A stretch of DNA of 64,000 nt from Arachidicoccus rhizosphaerae (GCF_900107765.1 NZ_FNQY01000003.1:1-64000), one strand, 5' to 3'; shown: positions 34,774-44,690, counted from the stretch's first letter. The notes: generated by a model from the sequence alone, not told the origin. Made by a program: numbers and translations.

Positions 34774-36081
34774 TTAACTTGCCAAATGCATTTCGGGATC
34801 GGCTAGTTCCTTAGGTTTTACTTTTTTCCCTTTATAACTGTAAACCGTATAACTGCAGACCAATTTAGCGGTATATTTAGCTACAAAGCAGCCAACCAGC
34901 ATTGGAATAAATAAATCAAAACCATTATGCACTAAATTACAGGTCAAGAAAACCGAGGTTAAAGGAGCGTGAATGGCCGCACTTAACATAGCTCCTCCGC
35001 CTATCAGCGCGAAATTCAAAGGGCTTAAATGTAAGCCAAATAGATGATTACTCACCAGCGCCACAAACATACCAAATACGGCTCCCCCAATAATAGAAGG
35101 GGCAAAAACACCGCCATCCCCACCTGCTCCGAGCGTCAGTGAAGCGACTAATGGCTTTAATAATGAAATGCAAAGGATGGTAAGCGCAAAAGGTATTGAA
35201 AATGAAGTATCTTCAATGCGGGAAAGCAATTCAGGGAATGCATGATAAGAATCACCATATAACTGTGGAAATGCCAGGATAGCCAGTCCCACCAATACTG
35301 CACCCAAGTTTACCCGTATGAAATTATTGCCGATATTGCCAAACTTTTCTTTGATAAAAATGACCGATTTAGTAAAATAAACAGCCAGAAGTCCAGCAAT
35401 GGCACTTAAAATCAGCAAGAAAGGAATGGCTTTCATTTCCCATCCTGACACACTTAACTGTTTGAAAAGCATTTCATTTTCTACCAGCGACATAAATAAC
35501 CAGGAAATAAAAATGGAGCAAAAACAACTTAATAGAATTGTTTTGGAAACTTTTCTGGCGATGACTTCTACAGAAAATAATAAACCAGCTAACGGACTAC
35601 CAAACAGAGTGGCAATGCCCGCAGCCACACCCGCACAAATTAATTCAGTTTTATGCGCTTTGGCTACAGAAGCTTTTTTCCTGGCAACCGCCCCGACGGT
35701 TGCAGTGGCAACCACGGTTGACACTTCAACACCGGTCGACCCACCAAATATAACCGTTAGAAAGCCATTAATATAGTGCGATGGAATCTTAAAAGCGGGT
35801 AATTCATTGCGCCTTTCCTCTATGGTATGATAAATTTCTTTTATCCCCTTATTTTGTTTGTTTTTAAAGGCATATTTACGCAAAAAATAAATCATTGTAA
35901 TCCCAACGGAAGGCAGGATAATAAATATCCAGGGCAGACCATGGGCTTTTTCCAGAATTCCTTCCTCATAATAAGCCGTGATACGCTTTAAAGAGTCTGC
36001 CAGCAGGGTAGAAGCCAGGCCTACGGCTAATGAAGCTACAATGAGTTTTGCATAATTTATAGTGAGTACTTCTTTTCGCAT
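34774..36081 (-). CDS. ClC family chloride channel/antiporter
   Basis: 435 residues with about ten membrane helices. ClC selectivity-filter motifs are visible: FGGSTGVEVST (equivalent of GREGP, with the gating Glu kept) and GAGGDGGVFAPSIIGGA (GxFxP). SPLAGLLFSVEV is the paired-helix segment, and GGGAMLSAAIHAPLT precedes the last helices. Retention of the gating Glu allows either a channel or an H+/Cl- exchanger. No CBS domains follow. A minus-strand TAATTTTG box (plus 36175-36182) is a possible promoter, about 90 nt upstream of the start. Confidence 0.93.
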   Translation of the reverse strand: MRKEVLTINYAKLIVASLAVGLASTLLADSLKRITAYYEEGILEKAHGLPWIFIILPSVGITMIYFLRKYAFKNKQNKGIKEIYHTIEERRNELPAFKIPSHYINGFLTVIFGGSTGVEVSTVVATATVGAVARKKASVAKAHKTELICAGVAAGIATLFGSPLAGLLFSVEVIARKVSKTILLSCFCSIFISWLFMSLVENEMLFKQLSVSGWEMKAIPFLLILSAIAGLLAVYFTKSVIFIKEKFGNIGNNFIRVNLGAVLVGLAILAFPQLYGDSYHAFPELLSRIEDTSFSIPFALTILCISLLKPLVASLTLGAGGDGGVFAPSIIGGAVFGMFVALVSNHLFGLHLSPLNFALIGGGAMLSAAIHAPLTSVFLTCNLVHNGFDLFIPMLVGCFVAKYTAKLVCSYTVYSYKGKKVKPKELADPEMHLAS

Positions 36082-36423
36082 CCGATTTATTTAAGGTCGT
36101 AAAAGAGCCGTTTTAACTTGAATATCAAGGCCTAATATTCCCAATCCCAATAGAACATCAGACTCAAAGCGCTGCAAAATTAAGACATAAATACCACTTT
36201 AACCAGAATTTGGCGAATCTTGGCATTCACTTACAAAACACACATTCGTAAGGGGTGTTTAGCCAGGAAGTGATGGGTGAAACCTTATATGCTACTGATG
36301 CACAAATACTTTAATCTTAAAATCATTTTATTGCCTTTGTTTCTCAATACTTAAAAGAAAATGTCTGGTTAATAACCATTAAGGTTATAACCAGACATTT
36401 AATATTCATCCTCTGTAATCTCT
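36082..36423. other. Gap with ClC promoter box and ruvB terminator
   Basis: 342 bases with no gene. It contains a minus-strand TAATTTTG box for the ClC gene (plus 36175-36182) and the ruvB hairpin at 36359-36400. I see nothing else in 36183-36358. Confidence 0.5.
36359..36400 (-). terminator. Terminator of ruvB
   Basis: Stem of 18 bp with one bulge: the 5' arm from 36359 (AAATGTCTGGTTA) pairs with the arm ending at 36400. On the minus strand it is followed by TTTCTTTT. Confidence 0.8.
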
Positions 36424-37455
36424 TTAAAACAACTTAGGGGAGTTAGCGCCCTTTTGCGGACTTTTGCCCAGGTGGGCGTATGCCTTTTCTGTTGCTTCCC
36501 GACCTCTGGGCGTTCTTTGAATAAAGCCTTCCTGAATTAAGAAAGGTTCATATACTTCTTCCAATGTTCCGGGTTCTTCACCCACTGCAGTAGCGATGGT
36601 TGTAATGCCAACGGGTCCCCCTTTGAACTTTTCAATAATCGTAGCTAGTATCCGGTTATCCATATCATCTAAACCGTCCTCATCTACATTCAGCGCATTC
36701 AAAGCATGGCGCGTAATGCCCAAGTCTATTTGGCCGTCATTCAGCACCTGAGCAAAATCCCTGACTCTGCGTAATAACCCATTGGCTATTCTTGGTGTCC
36801 CCCGGCTTCTCCTAGCAATTTCAGCGGCCGCCTGGTCGTCTATTTTGGTTTGAAGTATTTGAGCGCTCCTTTTGATTATTTTCATTAAGGTATCCGCATT
36901 ATAATATTCCAGTCTGCTTTTGATCCCAAACCGGGACAATAAAGGAGCGGTCAAAAGTCCGCTTCTGGTAGTAGCGCCGACCAAGGTAAATGGGTGGATG
37001 GAAAGTTGAACACTACGGGCGTTGGGACCAGAATCTATCATAATATCGATTCTAAAATCCTCCATGGCCGCATACAGATATTCTTCCACTACGGTACTTA
37101 ACCTGTGGATCTCATCAATAAAGAGTACATCCCCCTGTTCCAGGCTGGTTAAAAGCCCCGCCAAATCTCCGGGCTTTTCAATGACAGGGCCAGAAGTTTC
37201 TTTTATATTGACACCCAGTTCATTAGCGACAATCCTGGACAAGGTGGTTTTGCCGAGGCCTGGAGGGCCATGAAAAAGCACATGATCCAATGCCTCGCCT
37301 CTTATTTTCGCAGCTTTAATAAAAATACGGAGATTCTCGACAAGTTGAGGTTGTCCGGAAAACTCATCAATCTCTTTAGGACGGATTGTATTCTCAAATT
37401 CCCGGTCCCTTGGATTAAGTTCAGCTGCGTCTGCGTTTAAATTTGGGTTAGACAT
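36424..37455 (-). CDS. ruvB: Holliday junction branch-migration ATPase RuvB
   Basis: 343 residues from [12 protein letters not shown] (cat at 37453-37455); the frame runs 16 codons further up but that part is not family-like. AAA+ features are Walker [13 protein letters not shown], Walker [11 protein letters not shown], sensor 1 [18 protein letters not shown] and the arginine region [19 protein letters not shown]. The winged-helix end holds [16 protein letters not shown] and [11 protein letters not shown]. It drives branch migration with RuvA during recombination. ruvA and ruvC are not in the window. It is divergent from the second aldo/keto reductase. Confidence 0.97.
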   Translation of the reverse strand: MSNPNLNADAAELNPRDREFENTIRPKEIDEFSGQPQLVENLRIFIKAAKIRGEALDHVLFHGPPGLGKTTLSRIVANELGVNIKETSGPVIEKPGDLAGLLTSLEQGDVLFIDEIHRLSTVVEEYLYAAMEDFRIDIMIDSGPNARSVQLSIHPFTLVGATTRSGLLTAPLLSRFGIKSRLEYYNADTLMKIIKRSAQILQTKIDDQAAAEIARRSRGTPRIANGLLRRVRDFAQVLNDGQIDLGITRHALNALNVDEDGLDDMDNRILATIIEKFKGGPVGITTIATAVGEEPGTLEEVYEPFLIQEGFIQRTPRGREATEKAYAHLGKSPQKGANSPKLF

Positions 37456-37606
37456 GGGTTCAAAGTTATATTGAAAAAGCCAAAAGTTAAAAGTAATTGT
37501 CACCTCTGTTCAAAACTTGGAAAGTTGGTCACTTTGGGGCAACTTTGTAAGCAGCGCTTAAGTCCTAAGGGCTTAAAAAGTGTGATTTAACTTAAAAAGG
37601 CCAATT

Positions 37607-38644
37607 ATGACACAGATGAAATATCAGTTATTGGGTAAATCCGGACTTAAAGTCTCAGAACTATGTCTGGGCACTATGGGCTTTGGCACCGCAGCGGGCT
37701 GGGGCGCCGACTTAAAGTCCTCCTTTGAGATAATGGATAAGTTCGCAGAGGCAGGCGGTAATTTTGTGGATACGGCTAATATTTATAAACTAGGAGAAAG
37801 TGAATCCATTATAGGGAAATATTTTGCTAATCAACAAGTTGACAGAGACTACTTTGTCCTGGCCACTAAATACAGCCTTAAAGATAATGAATCAAATCCC
37901 AATGCTTCCGGCAATAATCGTAAAAACTTAATGCGAAGTGTGGAGGGGAGTCTTAAGAGGCTGGACACCGATTTTATAGACTTACTCTATTTACATATTT
38001 GGGATGATCTTACTCCCATTGAGGAGGTGATGCGCGCATTGGATGACTTGATACGTCAAGGAAAGGTCAATTATATTGCGATCAGTGATACCCCTGCATG
38101 GGTGGTAGCTAAAGGCAATACTTATGCAGAACTTATGGGATGGAGCCAATTCGCGGCTTTACAAGTAGAATATAGCCTTTTGCAGCGCACCCCAGAAAGA
38201 GAATTAATACCTATGGCCAAACACTTTGGACTCAGCTTACTTCCATGGGCACCGCTTGCGGGAGGCGCACTTACGGGAAAGTATCTTAAAGGTGACCCTG
38301 GCAGAATCAAACCGGAGAGTAAAAGACTAAATGCCGAAAGCATTCAGATCACAAAAGAAGTCTTGGATATTGCGGACAAATATGGCGTTCCTGCCTCAAG
38401 TGTTGCACTTGCATGGGTAAGACAGCAATATAATAAATGTATCCCGATTGTTGGTGCGACAAAAAGCAGCCAGCTATTAGAAAACATCGGGTCCTTAGCA
38501 CTTAACCTGGAACCTGCCTTTATGCAAAGGCTAAATGCGGCCAGCCAGATTGATCTTGGCTTCCCCTTAGAATTTTTTCAAGAAGCAGGAGTACAGAAAA
38601 ATAATTTCGGCGGATTTTATGACCGTATCATCAGGCGTTCATAA
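37607..38644 (+). CDS. Aldo/keto reductase family oxidoreductase
   Basis: 345 residues starting MTQMKYQLLGKSGLKVS (a second in-frame ATG at 37616 fits equally well). AKR catalytic residues: Asp and Tyr in FVDTANIYKLGESE, Lys in LATKYSL and His in LYLHIWD. The C-terminal nucleotide-binding segment is IPIVGATKSSQLLENIG. It resembles the YajO/PhdYeast-type AKR group acting on varied aldehydes and is only distantly similar to the reductase at 16416. It is divergent from ruvB, with its own terminator at 38655. Confidence 0.9.
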   Translation: MTQMKYQLLGKSGLKVSELCLGTMGFGTAAGWGADLKSSFEIMDKFAEAGGNFVDTANIYKLGESESIIGKYFANQQVDRDYFVLATKYSLKDNESNPNASGNNRKNLMRSVEGSLKRLDTDFIDLLYLHIWDDLTPIEEVMRALDDLIRQGKVNYIAISDTPAWVVAKGNTYAELMGWSQFAALQVEYSLLQRTPERELIPMAKHFGLSLLPWAPLAGGALTGKYLKGDPGRIKPESKRLNAESIQITKEVLDIADKYGVPASSVALAWVRQQYNKCIPIVGATKSSQLLENIGSLALNLEPAFMQRLNAASQIDLGFPLEFFQEAGVQKNNFGGFYDRIIRRS

Positions 38645-38654
38645 AAATAAATAT

Positions 38655-38688
38655 TTAAAGCGAATCATTTACTTTCGCTTTAATTTTT
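38655..38688 (+). terminator. Terminator of the aldo/keto reductase gene
   Basis: TTAAAGCGAA (38655-38664) pairs with TTCGCTTTAA (38674-38683), loop of 9 nt, then TTTTT. Confidence 0.8.
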
Positions 38689-38726
38689 AGGTACCCAGTT
38701 GTTTTAAGACCCATTAAAATCAGAAT

Positions 38727-39824
38727 TTGGCAACAAATATTTATACCGTGATTATGGCTGGCGGCATTGGCAGCCGGTTTTGGCCGAGCAGCCGTCAGGC
38801 TAAACCTAAACAATTTATTGACATTCTTGGCACAGGTCAGTCACTCATGCAAATGACCTGGGATAGAGCCCGTAGATTTTCAGAACCACAGCAGATTCTG
38901 GTGCTTACGAATGCCCGCTATCAAGATCTGGTAGCAGAACATTTGCCTGGTTTGGATAGTGCCAATATTTTAACTGAACCATCCCGAAACAATACTGCAC
39001 CCTGTATCGCATATGCGGCATTTAAACTTTATCAAAAAGATCCAAATGCCATTATGATTATCTTACCTTCTGATCACCTCATTTTAAAGGAGGAGGCCTA
39101 TTACCAAAAAATCCAGATAGCAGTAGATTTTGTGGCACACAATCAGTCTTTGCTCACGCTGGGTATTCAGCCAACTCGTCCAGATACCGGATACGGCTAT
39201 ATCCAGTTTGAACCTGAAACGGGAAAGCATTCTGATTCAGGTGTTCTTAAAGTCCAATCTTTTAAAGAAAAGCCAGATTTGGCTACTGCCGAATCTTATT
39301 TGGAAAGCGGCCAATATTTATGGAATGCAGGAATTTTTATCTGGAAGGCCAAGGATGTGATAGAAGGATTTAAACAATACCAGCCTGATTTATACGCCCT
39401 TTTTGCAAAGGGCATGGCGGATTACAATACAGACAGAGAGTCCGCGTTTATCGATGCACACTACAAAAATGCACCGAAGATCTCCATCGATTATGCATTG
39501 ATGGAAAAAGCAAATAATGTTTATACTGTCCCGGCAGATATCGGCTGGAGTGATTTAGGCACCTGGGCATCCTTATGGGATGTCAAACAAAAGGATGATC
39601 AACAAAATGTTCTAATTTCTGACAAAAACATTTTATTAACCCAGAGCAGTGGATGTATCATCTCCAAAGATTCAGAGAAATTAGCCGTCATTGACAGTCT
39701 GGAAGATTATATTGTGATTGATCATAAGGATGTATTGCTTATCTATCCTAAAAGCAAAGAACAAGAGATTAAACATATTATTGCTCAACTGGAACAACAA
39801 GGGGAAGCTAACAGATATTTGTGA
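38727..39824 (+). CDS. manC: Mannose-1-phosphate guanylyltransferase
   Basis: 365 residues. It makes GDP-mannose from GTP and mannose 1-phosphate for polysaccharide or lipid glycosylation. The nucleotidyltransferase signature VIMAGGIGSRFWPSSR followed by KPKQFIDIL is at the very N-terminus, with EPSRNNTAP, ILPSDHLI, FKEKPDLATA, YLWNAGIFIW and the late DIGWSDLGTWASL. It is the short form without the isomerase domain. The only plausible start is TTG at 38727: a stop codon lies four codons upstream, and the next Met (residue 10) is inside the signature. It is followed by ppc after 76 nt. Confidence 0.94.
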   Translation: MATNIYTVIMAGGIGSRFWPSSRQAKPKQFIDILGTGQSLMQMTWDRARRFSEPQQILVLTNARYQDLVAEHLPGLDSANILTEPSRNNTAPCIAYAAFKLYQKDPNAIMIILPSDHLILKEEAYYQKIQIAVDFVAHNQSLLTLGIQPTRPDTGYGYIQFEPETGKHSDSGVLKVQSFKEKPDLATAESYLESGQYLWNAGIFIWKAKDVIEGFKQYQPDLYALFAKGMADYNTDRESAFIDAHYKNAPKISIDYALMEKANNVYTVPADIGWSDLGTWASLWDVKQKDDQQNVLISDKNILLTQSSGCIISKDSEKLAVIDSLEDYIVIDHKDVLLIYPKSKEQEIKHIIAQLEQQGEANRYL

Positions 39825-39900
39825 AACATGCATTAACTTAGCCTGCTCATCCAGAAGAAACCCTTGAGCATTTATTCATTAAAAAAACCATTAACGCCCC

Positions 39901-42486
39901 ATGCAAGTCTCTTCACAGAACGCGCTAACGCAGTTCAAAAATAAGGTGGGTATACGCTTTCAGCTGTATAACAGCCTTTTCACTTCACTTCCCTTTCACC
40001 GCATCGAAAAGACAGGCGTCTTACTGTCCTTGTTTCTGATTCACTGCGAGGAAGGATTTAAGAAGGCAAAAAGTCCAGAAGAGATTATTGACAGCTTTCT
40101 AAAGCAGTACACCAATTATCCGGAGGGTAGGGAACAATTAGATTTACTGTTTCGTTTTATTCAATATGCAGAAAGGCAAGTCGTATTATTTGACGCATTG
40201 GAAGACGCCTCCTTTGATGCCATACAAGATCTCAAAGGACAAGGAACCATTAGTCACTTAGCTTCTGAAGTCGTCAAACAGGAAAAAGAAGAAGAGCTGG
40301 CTAAAAAAGTGGATGACTTTTCAGTCAGACTTGTACTGACAGCACACCCTACACAATTTTATCCAGGTGAGGTATTGGGTATTATTAATGACCTGTCAAA
40401 GGCATTAATTAAAAGTGATACCCAGAATGTCAATGTATATTTACAACAGCTGGCCAAAACCCCTTTTCTAAAAAAACAAAAGCCAACGCCATTTGATGAA
40501 GCAATGAGTCTAATCTGGTATTTGGAAAATGTTTTTTATCAGGCAAGTGGCAAAATAGTTGAACAACTAAAAAGCCAATTCCCTGATTTAATGGAAAGTG
40601 ATAATAACGCCCTGATTCATATGGGATTCTGGCCCGGTGGTGACAGGGATGGAAATCCTTTCGTGAGAGCAAATACCACTTTGCAGGTAGCAGACCAGTT
40701 ACATAAGGCTATTCTTCACTGTTACTATAAAGACATCCGTCGTATGAAGCGTCGCCTGACTTTTAAGGGAGTGGAAGATGTCATTACGGATCTGGAGAAG
40801 CAATTTTATGGATTACTGTTCGAACAAGAGAGCGGCATTCAAATCACCCAAAGCGGCCTGATTAATACCCTTAAATCCATTAGAGCAACGGTCGTTGAAC
40901 AACATAATAGCATGTTCGTTCAATTAATCGATGAATTGATTGGTAAAATACAGATTTTTGGGGTCTATTTTGCGACCCTGGATATTCGACAAGATAGTAG
41001 TCAGCATAAAAAATTAATGACCTATCTGAGTGAAAAGAAACTGGGGCTTCCTGCGGATTATGACAATCTGGCCGACGAAGAAAAAATTAAAATACACGAG
41101 AATATTCATGATATCATTGATCCTAGCCTGATCGAAGATGAACTTCTTCGGGATATTCTGCAATCTATGCAAGCCGCTAAAACCATTCAAGAACGTAATG
41201 GCGAACAAGGTTGTAACCGCTATATTATTAGCCATTGTATGACAGCAGTGGATATGATGGAAATATTCGGATTGCTGAAAATGAGCGGGTGGAAACAGGA
41301 TCAATTAAAAATGGATATTGTTCCGTTATTTGAAACTATTGAAGATCTGCAAAATTCAGCAGATGTAATGGAACAACTTTATACCAATAAAATATATAGA
41401 AAACATTTAAGTAGCAGAGCAGATACCCAAACCATTATGCTTGGTTTTTCAGACGGCACCAAAGATGGGGGCTATTTAATGGGTAACTGGTCTATTTATC
41501 AGGCGAAAGAAGCGCTGACAGCTATTTCCCGAAAATACGACCTGGATGTGGTCTTTTTTGACGGAAGAGGCGGTCCTCCGGCAAGGGGAGGCGGAAAGAC
41601 CCACAAATTCTATGCATCTATGGGGGATACTGTCTCCAATAAGGAAATTCAGATTACTGTTCAAGGTCAGACTGTTAGTTCCAACTTCGGAACGGTAGAT
41701 TCTGCTAAATTCAATATTGAACAGCTTTTAAATGCTGGCATCTCCAATGATGTATTTGCTTCTTCAAAGAGAACACTTTCAAGTGAGGAAAGTGATTTAT
41801 TTAAAACGTTGGCAGAAATCAGTTTTGATAGTTATTGTGCTTTAAAAAATCACCCACATTTTCTGGATTACTTAGCTTATGCAAGTCCATTAAGGTTCTA
41901 TGGAGCAACCAATATTGGAAGCAGACCTTCTAAACGAAATGCGGCAAAGCTTACACTTGATAGCTTACGCGCCGTCCCCTTTGTTGGATCCTGGAGCCAG
42001 TTGAAACAAAATGTCACCGGTTATTATGGTGTTGGTACGGCACTCCTTGCAATGGAGAAAGCAGGACGATTTGATCAGGTTAAGGCACTCTATAAAAATT
42101 CATTGTTTTTCAGAACGCTTATTGAAAACAGTGAGATGTCCATGAAAAAATGTTTCTTTCCACTTACCCAATTCCAGGCAAGCCATCCAAAGTATGGAGA
42201 ACTTTGGAATATGGCATATGAAGAATACCTGCTGACAGAAAAAATGGTTCTCAAACTCACAGGTAATTCTGAATTAATGGCCAATTACCCCGTAGAATCC
42301 TTATCTATACAAATGCGGGAACGAATTGTACTTCCATTATTAACCATTCAGCAATACGGTCTGGCTAAACACCAACAACTGGAAGGGACCAATAACAATA
42401 AAGACAACGAACTGGTGAATATTTATGAAAAGCTCATTATGCGATGTACTTTTGGTATTATTAATGCGGGCAGAAACTCAGCATAG
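39901..42486 (+). CDS. ppc: Phosphoenolpyruvate carboxylase
   Basis: 861-residue cytoplasmic anaplerotic enzyme that forms oxaloacetate from PEP and bicarbonate. Motifs are LVLTAHPTQFYPGEV (catalytic His), GFWPGGDRDGNPFV, MLGFSDGTKDGGY (substrate-binding Lys), FFDGRGGPPARGGG (the glycine-rich loop) and SRPSKR near the C-terminal half. The protein ends CTFGIINAGRNSA, close to the conserved C-terminal Gly-rich end, which affects allostery. Slightly shorter than E. coli Ppc. It may be transcribed with manC, and ends at a terminator at 42516. Confidence 0.96.
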   Translation: MQVSSQNALTQFKNKVGIRFQLYNSLFTSLPFHRIEKTGVLLSLFLIHCEEGFKKAKSPEEIIDSFLKQYTNYPEGREQLDLLFRFIQYAERQVVLFDALEDASFDAIQDLKGQGTISHLASEVVKQEKEEELAKKVDDFSVRLVLTAHPTQFYPGEVLGIINDLSKALIKSDTQNVNVYLQQLAKTPFLKKQKPTPFDEAMSLIWYLENVFYQASGKIVEQLKSQFPDLMESDNNALIHMGFWPGGDRDGNPFVRANTTLQVADQLHKAILHCYYKDIRRMKRRLTFKGVEDVITDLEKQFYGLLFEQESGIQITQSGLINTLKSIRATVVEQHNSMFVQLIDELIGKIQIFGVYFATLDIRQDSSQHKKLMTYLSEKKLGLPADYDNLADEEKIKIHENIHDIIDPSLIEDELLRDILQSMQAAKTIQERNGEQGCNRYIISHCMTAVDMMEIFGLLKMSGWKQDQLKMDIVPLFETIEDLQNSADVMEQLYTNKIYRKHLSSRADTQTIMLGFSDGTKDGGYLMGNWSIYQAKEALTAISRKYDLDVVFFDGRGGPPARGGGKTHKFYASMGDTVSNKEIQITVQGQTVSSNFGTVDSAKFNIEQLLNAGISNDVFASSKRTLSSEESDLFKTLAEISFDSYCALKNHPHFLDYLAYASPLRFYGATNIGSRPSKRNAAKLTLDSLRAVPFVGSWSQLKQNVTGYYGVGTALLAMEKAGRFDQVKALYKNSLFFRTLIENSEMSMKKCFFPLTQFQASHPKYGELWNMAYEEYLLTEKMVLKLTGNSELMANYPVESLSIQMRERIVLPLLTIQQYGLAKHQQLEGTNNNKDNELVNIYEKLIMRCTFGIINAGRNSA

Positions 42487-42515
42487 ACCGCTCTTTCATG
42501 ACTTTTAAAATGAAG

Positions 42516-42547
42516 AAAGCCAGTTGCATATTGCAGCTGGCTTTTTT
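42516..42547 (+). terminator. Terminator of ppc
   Basis: AAAGCCAGTTGCA (42516-42528) pairs with TGCAGCTGGCTTT (42532-42544), 3-nt loop, followed by more T. Confidence 0.9.
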
Positions 42548-42708
42548 GGTCAGGCAAAGATTAAGCAAACCATTAACGGTAATCTTTTATTTATTAGTCT
42601 TTATAGGCTTAACTTCGGAAATAGGAAGAGAACAACAGATTCTGTCTATGGAATGATTGCCATAGGTTCCTTCCAGCATAAAATTCTTTCACTAAAACAT
42701 TTACATGT

Positions 42709-43128
42709 ATGAAACGTTCCGCCACTGCAGTCTGGAAAGGCTCAATCAAAGAAGGTTCAGGAGTTCTAACGACTGATAGCAAAACTCTGGACAATACCCA
42801 ATATTCATTTAAATCACGCTTTGAAACAGGTACCGGTACCAATCCGGAAGAATTAATCGGGGCTGCACATGCAGGCTGTTTTGCCATGGCATTAAGCCTG
42901 GAACTGGGTAACGCAGGCTTTACACCTGAATCCTTAGAAGCGACAGCTACCGTTACGATGGATCCAGAAAAACTGGAAATCACAAGTTCCAATATCCAGT
43001 TAAAAGCCAAAATTCCAGGTATTACGGATGAGCAGTTTCAAAAAATCGCTGCAGGAGCGAAGGCTGGATGTCCAATCAGTAAACTACTGAAAGCAGAGAT
43101 TAGTTTACAGGCAAGCCTGGTAAGCTGA
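42709..43128 (+). CDS. OsmC-type thiol peroxidase
   Basis: 139 residues, full OsmC length. Opens MKRSATAVWKGSIKEGSG; the two redox Cys are in GAAHAGCFAMALSLEL and AKAGCPISKLL. OsmC proteins reduce organic hydroperoxides using lipoyl or other thiols in the cytoplasm. A CTATGG/CCATAG inverted repeat lies about 45-65 nt before the start. It is convergent with the HxlR regulator gene, with a shared terminator between. Confidence 0.94.
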   Translation: MKRSATAVWKGSIKEGSGVLTTDSKTLDNTQYSFKSRFETGTGTNPEELIGAAHAGCFAMALSLELGNAGFTPESLEATATVTMDPEKLEITSSNIQLKAKIPGITDEQFQKIAAGAKAGCPISKLLKAEISLQASLVS

Positions 43129-43161
43129 TATTGCTATGGAATACTGACCGGCAACAAGCAA

Positions 43162-43209
43162 AAAAAACAGGCTAAAACGGATGAACTATTTGTTTATAGC
43201 CTGTTTTTT
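43162..43209. terminator. Terminator between convergent osmC-like and hxlR-like genes
   Basis: AAAAAACAGGCTA (43162-43174) pairs with the arm 43197-43209 (TAGCCTGTTTTTT). A-run and T-run on opposite sides make it usable in both directions. Confidence 0.88.
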
Positions 43210-43242
43210 ATTTATTATAATTGTAATTAGAATCCAACCAGA

Positions 43243-43620
43243 TCAGTCTATTTGCGAAACAAATTCTCCCCTTTGGGTTGCAACCTGATTGCCCCAATCC
43301 GTTATCGCCTTCAAAACTGGGGAAAATGATTTTCCAAAGGCTGTCAGTTGGTATAGCACCTTTACAGGGGGCTTTTTACCAAAGACGGTTCTTGTTAAAA
43401 GACCATCCTTTTCCAATTGTTTCAATTGAAGACTAAGCGTCATTTCGGTTATTGACTTCATCTGCTTGGATAATTCACTGTATCTCTTTGGGCCTTCCAT
43501 TAAATGATACAAAATTACGGCTTTCCACTTCCCGCCGACAAGTGCCATTGTCAGGCTAACAGTACAAGGATACAATTCACCGCTTAATTTTACGTAATCG
43601 CTTCTGCATTCAGTTTTCAT
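43243..43620 (-). CDS. HxlR family winged-helix transcriptional regulator
   Basis: 125 residues. HxlR/MarR-like domain across the whole chain: YPCTVSLTMALVGGKWKAVIL, GPKRYSELSKQMKSITEMTLSLQLKQLE and VLYQLTAFGKSF. It has the single Cys of many redox- or electrophile-sensing HxlR proteins at the YPC position and another near the N-terminus. It is divergent from the NmrA-like gene with a promoter/operator in the 104-bp gap, a usual arrangement for a local repressor. Confidence 0.93.
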   Translation of the reverse strand: MKTECRSDYVKLSGELYPCTVSLTMALVGGKWKAVILYHLMEGPKRYSELSKQMKSITEMTLSLQLKQLEKDGLLTRTVFGKKPPVKVLYQLTAFGKSFSPVLKAITDWGNQVATQRGEFVSQID

Positions 43621-43653
43621 TTGTTTTATTTAACCTATCCGAATTGATAGCTA

Positions 43654-43703
43654 TTGTTTATCAAAATTACTAAAATTATTTTTGTAACTATATTTTTTAT
43701 AGT
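43654..43703 (+). promoter_or_regulatory. Promoter and candidate HxlR operator before the NmrA-like gene
   Basis: TTG (43654-43656), 20-nt spacer, TATTTTTG (43677-43684) fit the Bacteroidota promoter. Directly downstream, ACTATA (43687-43692) and TATAGT (43698-43703) form an exact dyad covering the expected start site, flanked by partly symmetric TTTTTGTA/AATACAAAAA. Repression by the divergent HxlR protein is inferred. Confidence 0.6.
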
Positions 43704-43724
43704 AAATACAAAAAAACAATAATT

Positions 43725-44690
43725 ATGCTTTCAGGACAACAAGCCAGTCAGACGGATAAACCATTAATAACAATTGTAGGAGTCATGGGTAAACAAGGGC
43801 GTAGTACCGCCTATTGTTTAATTAAAAGTGGTTTATTCCGGGTGCGTGGCATTACCAGAAAAACGAACTCAGCTGAAGGATTAAAAATGGCAAAGTTGGG
43901 AATTGAACTCATTGATCTACCGCTGCGCCCGGGTCTCCAGGCGGATTTCACAAAAGCGTTTGCTGGTTCTCAGGGAGTATTTCTTATGACACCCAATATC
44001 ATACCTCCAGATAACTACGAATTCGAATTAGGTAAGCAATTGGCGGACGCCGCAGTAGCCGCAGGAGTTCAACACATTGTATTTTCAAGCCTGGAAAATG
44101 TTGTCAGTATTAGTGGCGGACGTTATCTGGCACCTCATTTCACCGATAAAGCAAAAATCGAGGTTTATATCCGAAGCCTACCTATAAGAAGTTCGTTTAT
44201 CATGATGGCATTCTTCTATACAAATCTGGCTGAATTTTATACACCTTATCTTGCTGATGGAAAACTCATATTCCCAATCTATTTACCAGAAGATTTCCAG
44301 GCCCCTTTTGTAGACCCCTTAACAGCAACTGGTCCGGCTGTACTTGAATTATTCAAACACCAACAAAAATATGCCGGTCAAAGCCTTCCTGTCATCGGGG
44401 AGTTTATTAGTCCACGTCAGATTGTAAATGATTTTAATTTAATAACGGGTCAAAATGCGGTTTATAGTTCTGCTTATTCCAAGCAAGAACTGTTACACCA
44501 TTTTCCTGATATGAGCCAACAACCAGAGCTAGTCCAGGAAATATTAGACATGACGCATTTCGTGGTTAAGCACGGGTATTACAGAAAGCAGAGAGATATT
44601 GAATGGAGTCAGAATTTAAACCCGGAAAGGTTAACCTGGAAAGGTTTTATAAAACAAACGAAATGGCAGGGGGAGAAGAAAGTGTATTAA
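43725..44690 (+). CDS. NmrA-like NAD(P)-binding oxidoreductase/redox-sensor family protein
   Basis: 321 residues with an N-terminal Rossmann fold (ITIVGVMGKQGRSTAYCLIK, the GxxGxxG loop). The family-typical segments GVFLMTPN and HIVFSSLENV follow. NmrA-like proteins are atypical short-chain dehydrogenases that bind NAD(P) and often act as redox sensors or quinone reductases; the catalytic Tyr-Lys pair is not clear. Paired with the divergent HxlR regulator, the context suggests a response to electrophiles or quinones. The stop codon lies inside a strong hairpin. Confidence 0.85.
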   Translation: MLSGQQASQTDKPLITIVGVMGKQGRSTAYCLIKSGLFRVRGITRKTNSAEGLKMAKLGIELIDLPLRPGLQADFTKAFAGSQGVFLMTPNIIPPDNYEFELGKQLADAAVAAGVQHIVFSSLENVVSISGGRYLAPHFTDKAKIEVYIRSLPIRSSFIMMAFFYTNLAEFYTPYLADGKLIFPIYLPEDFQAPFVDPLTATGPAVLELFKHQQKYAGQSLPVIGEFISPRQIVNDFNLITGQNAVYSSAYSKQELLHHFPDMSQQPELVQEILDMTHFVVKHGYYRKQRDIEWSQNLNPERLTWKGFIKQTKWQGEKKVY

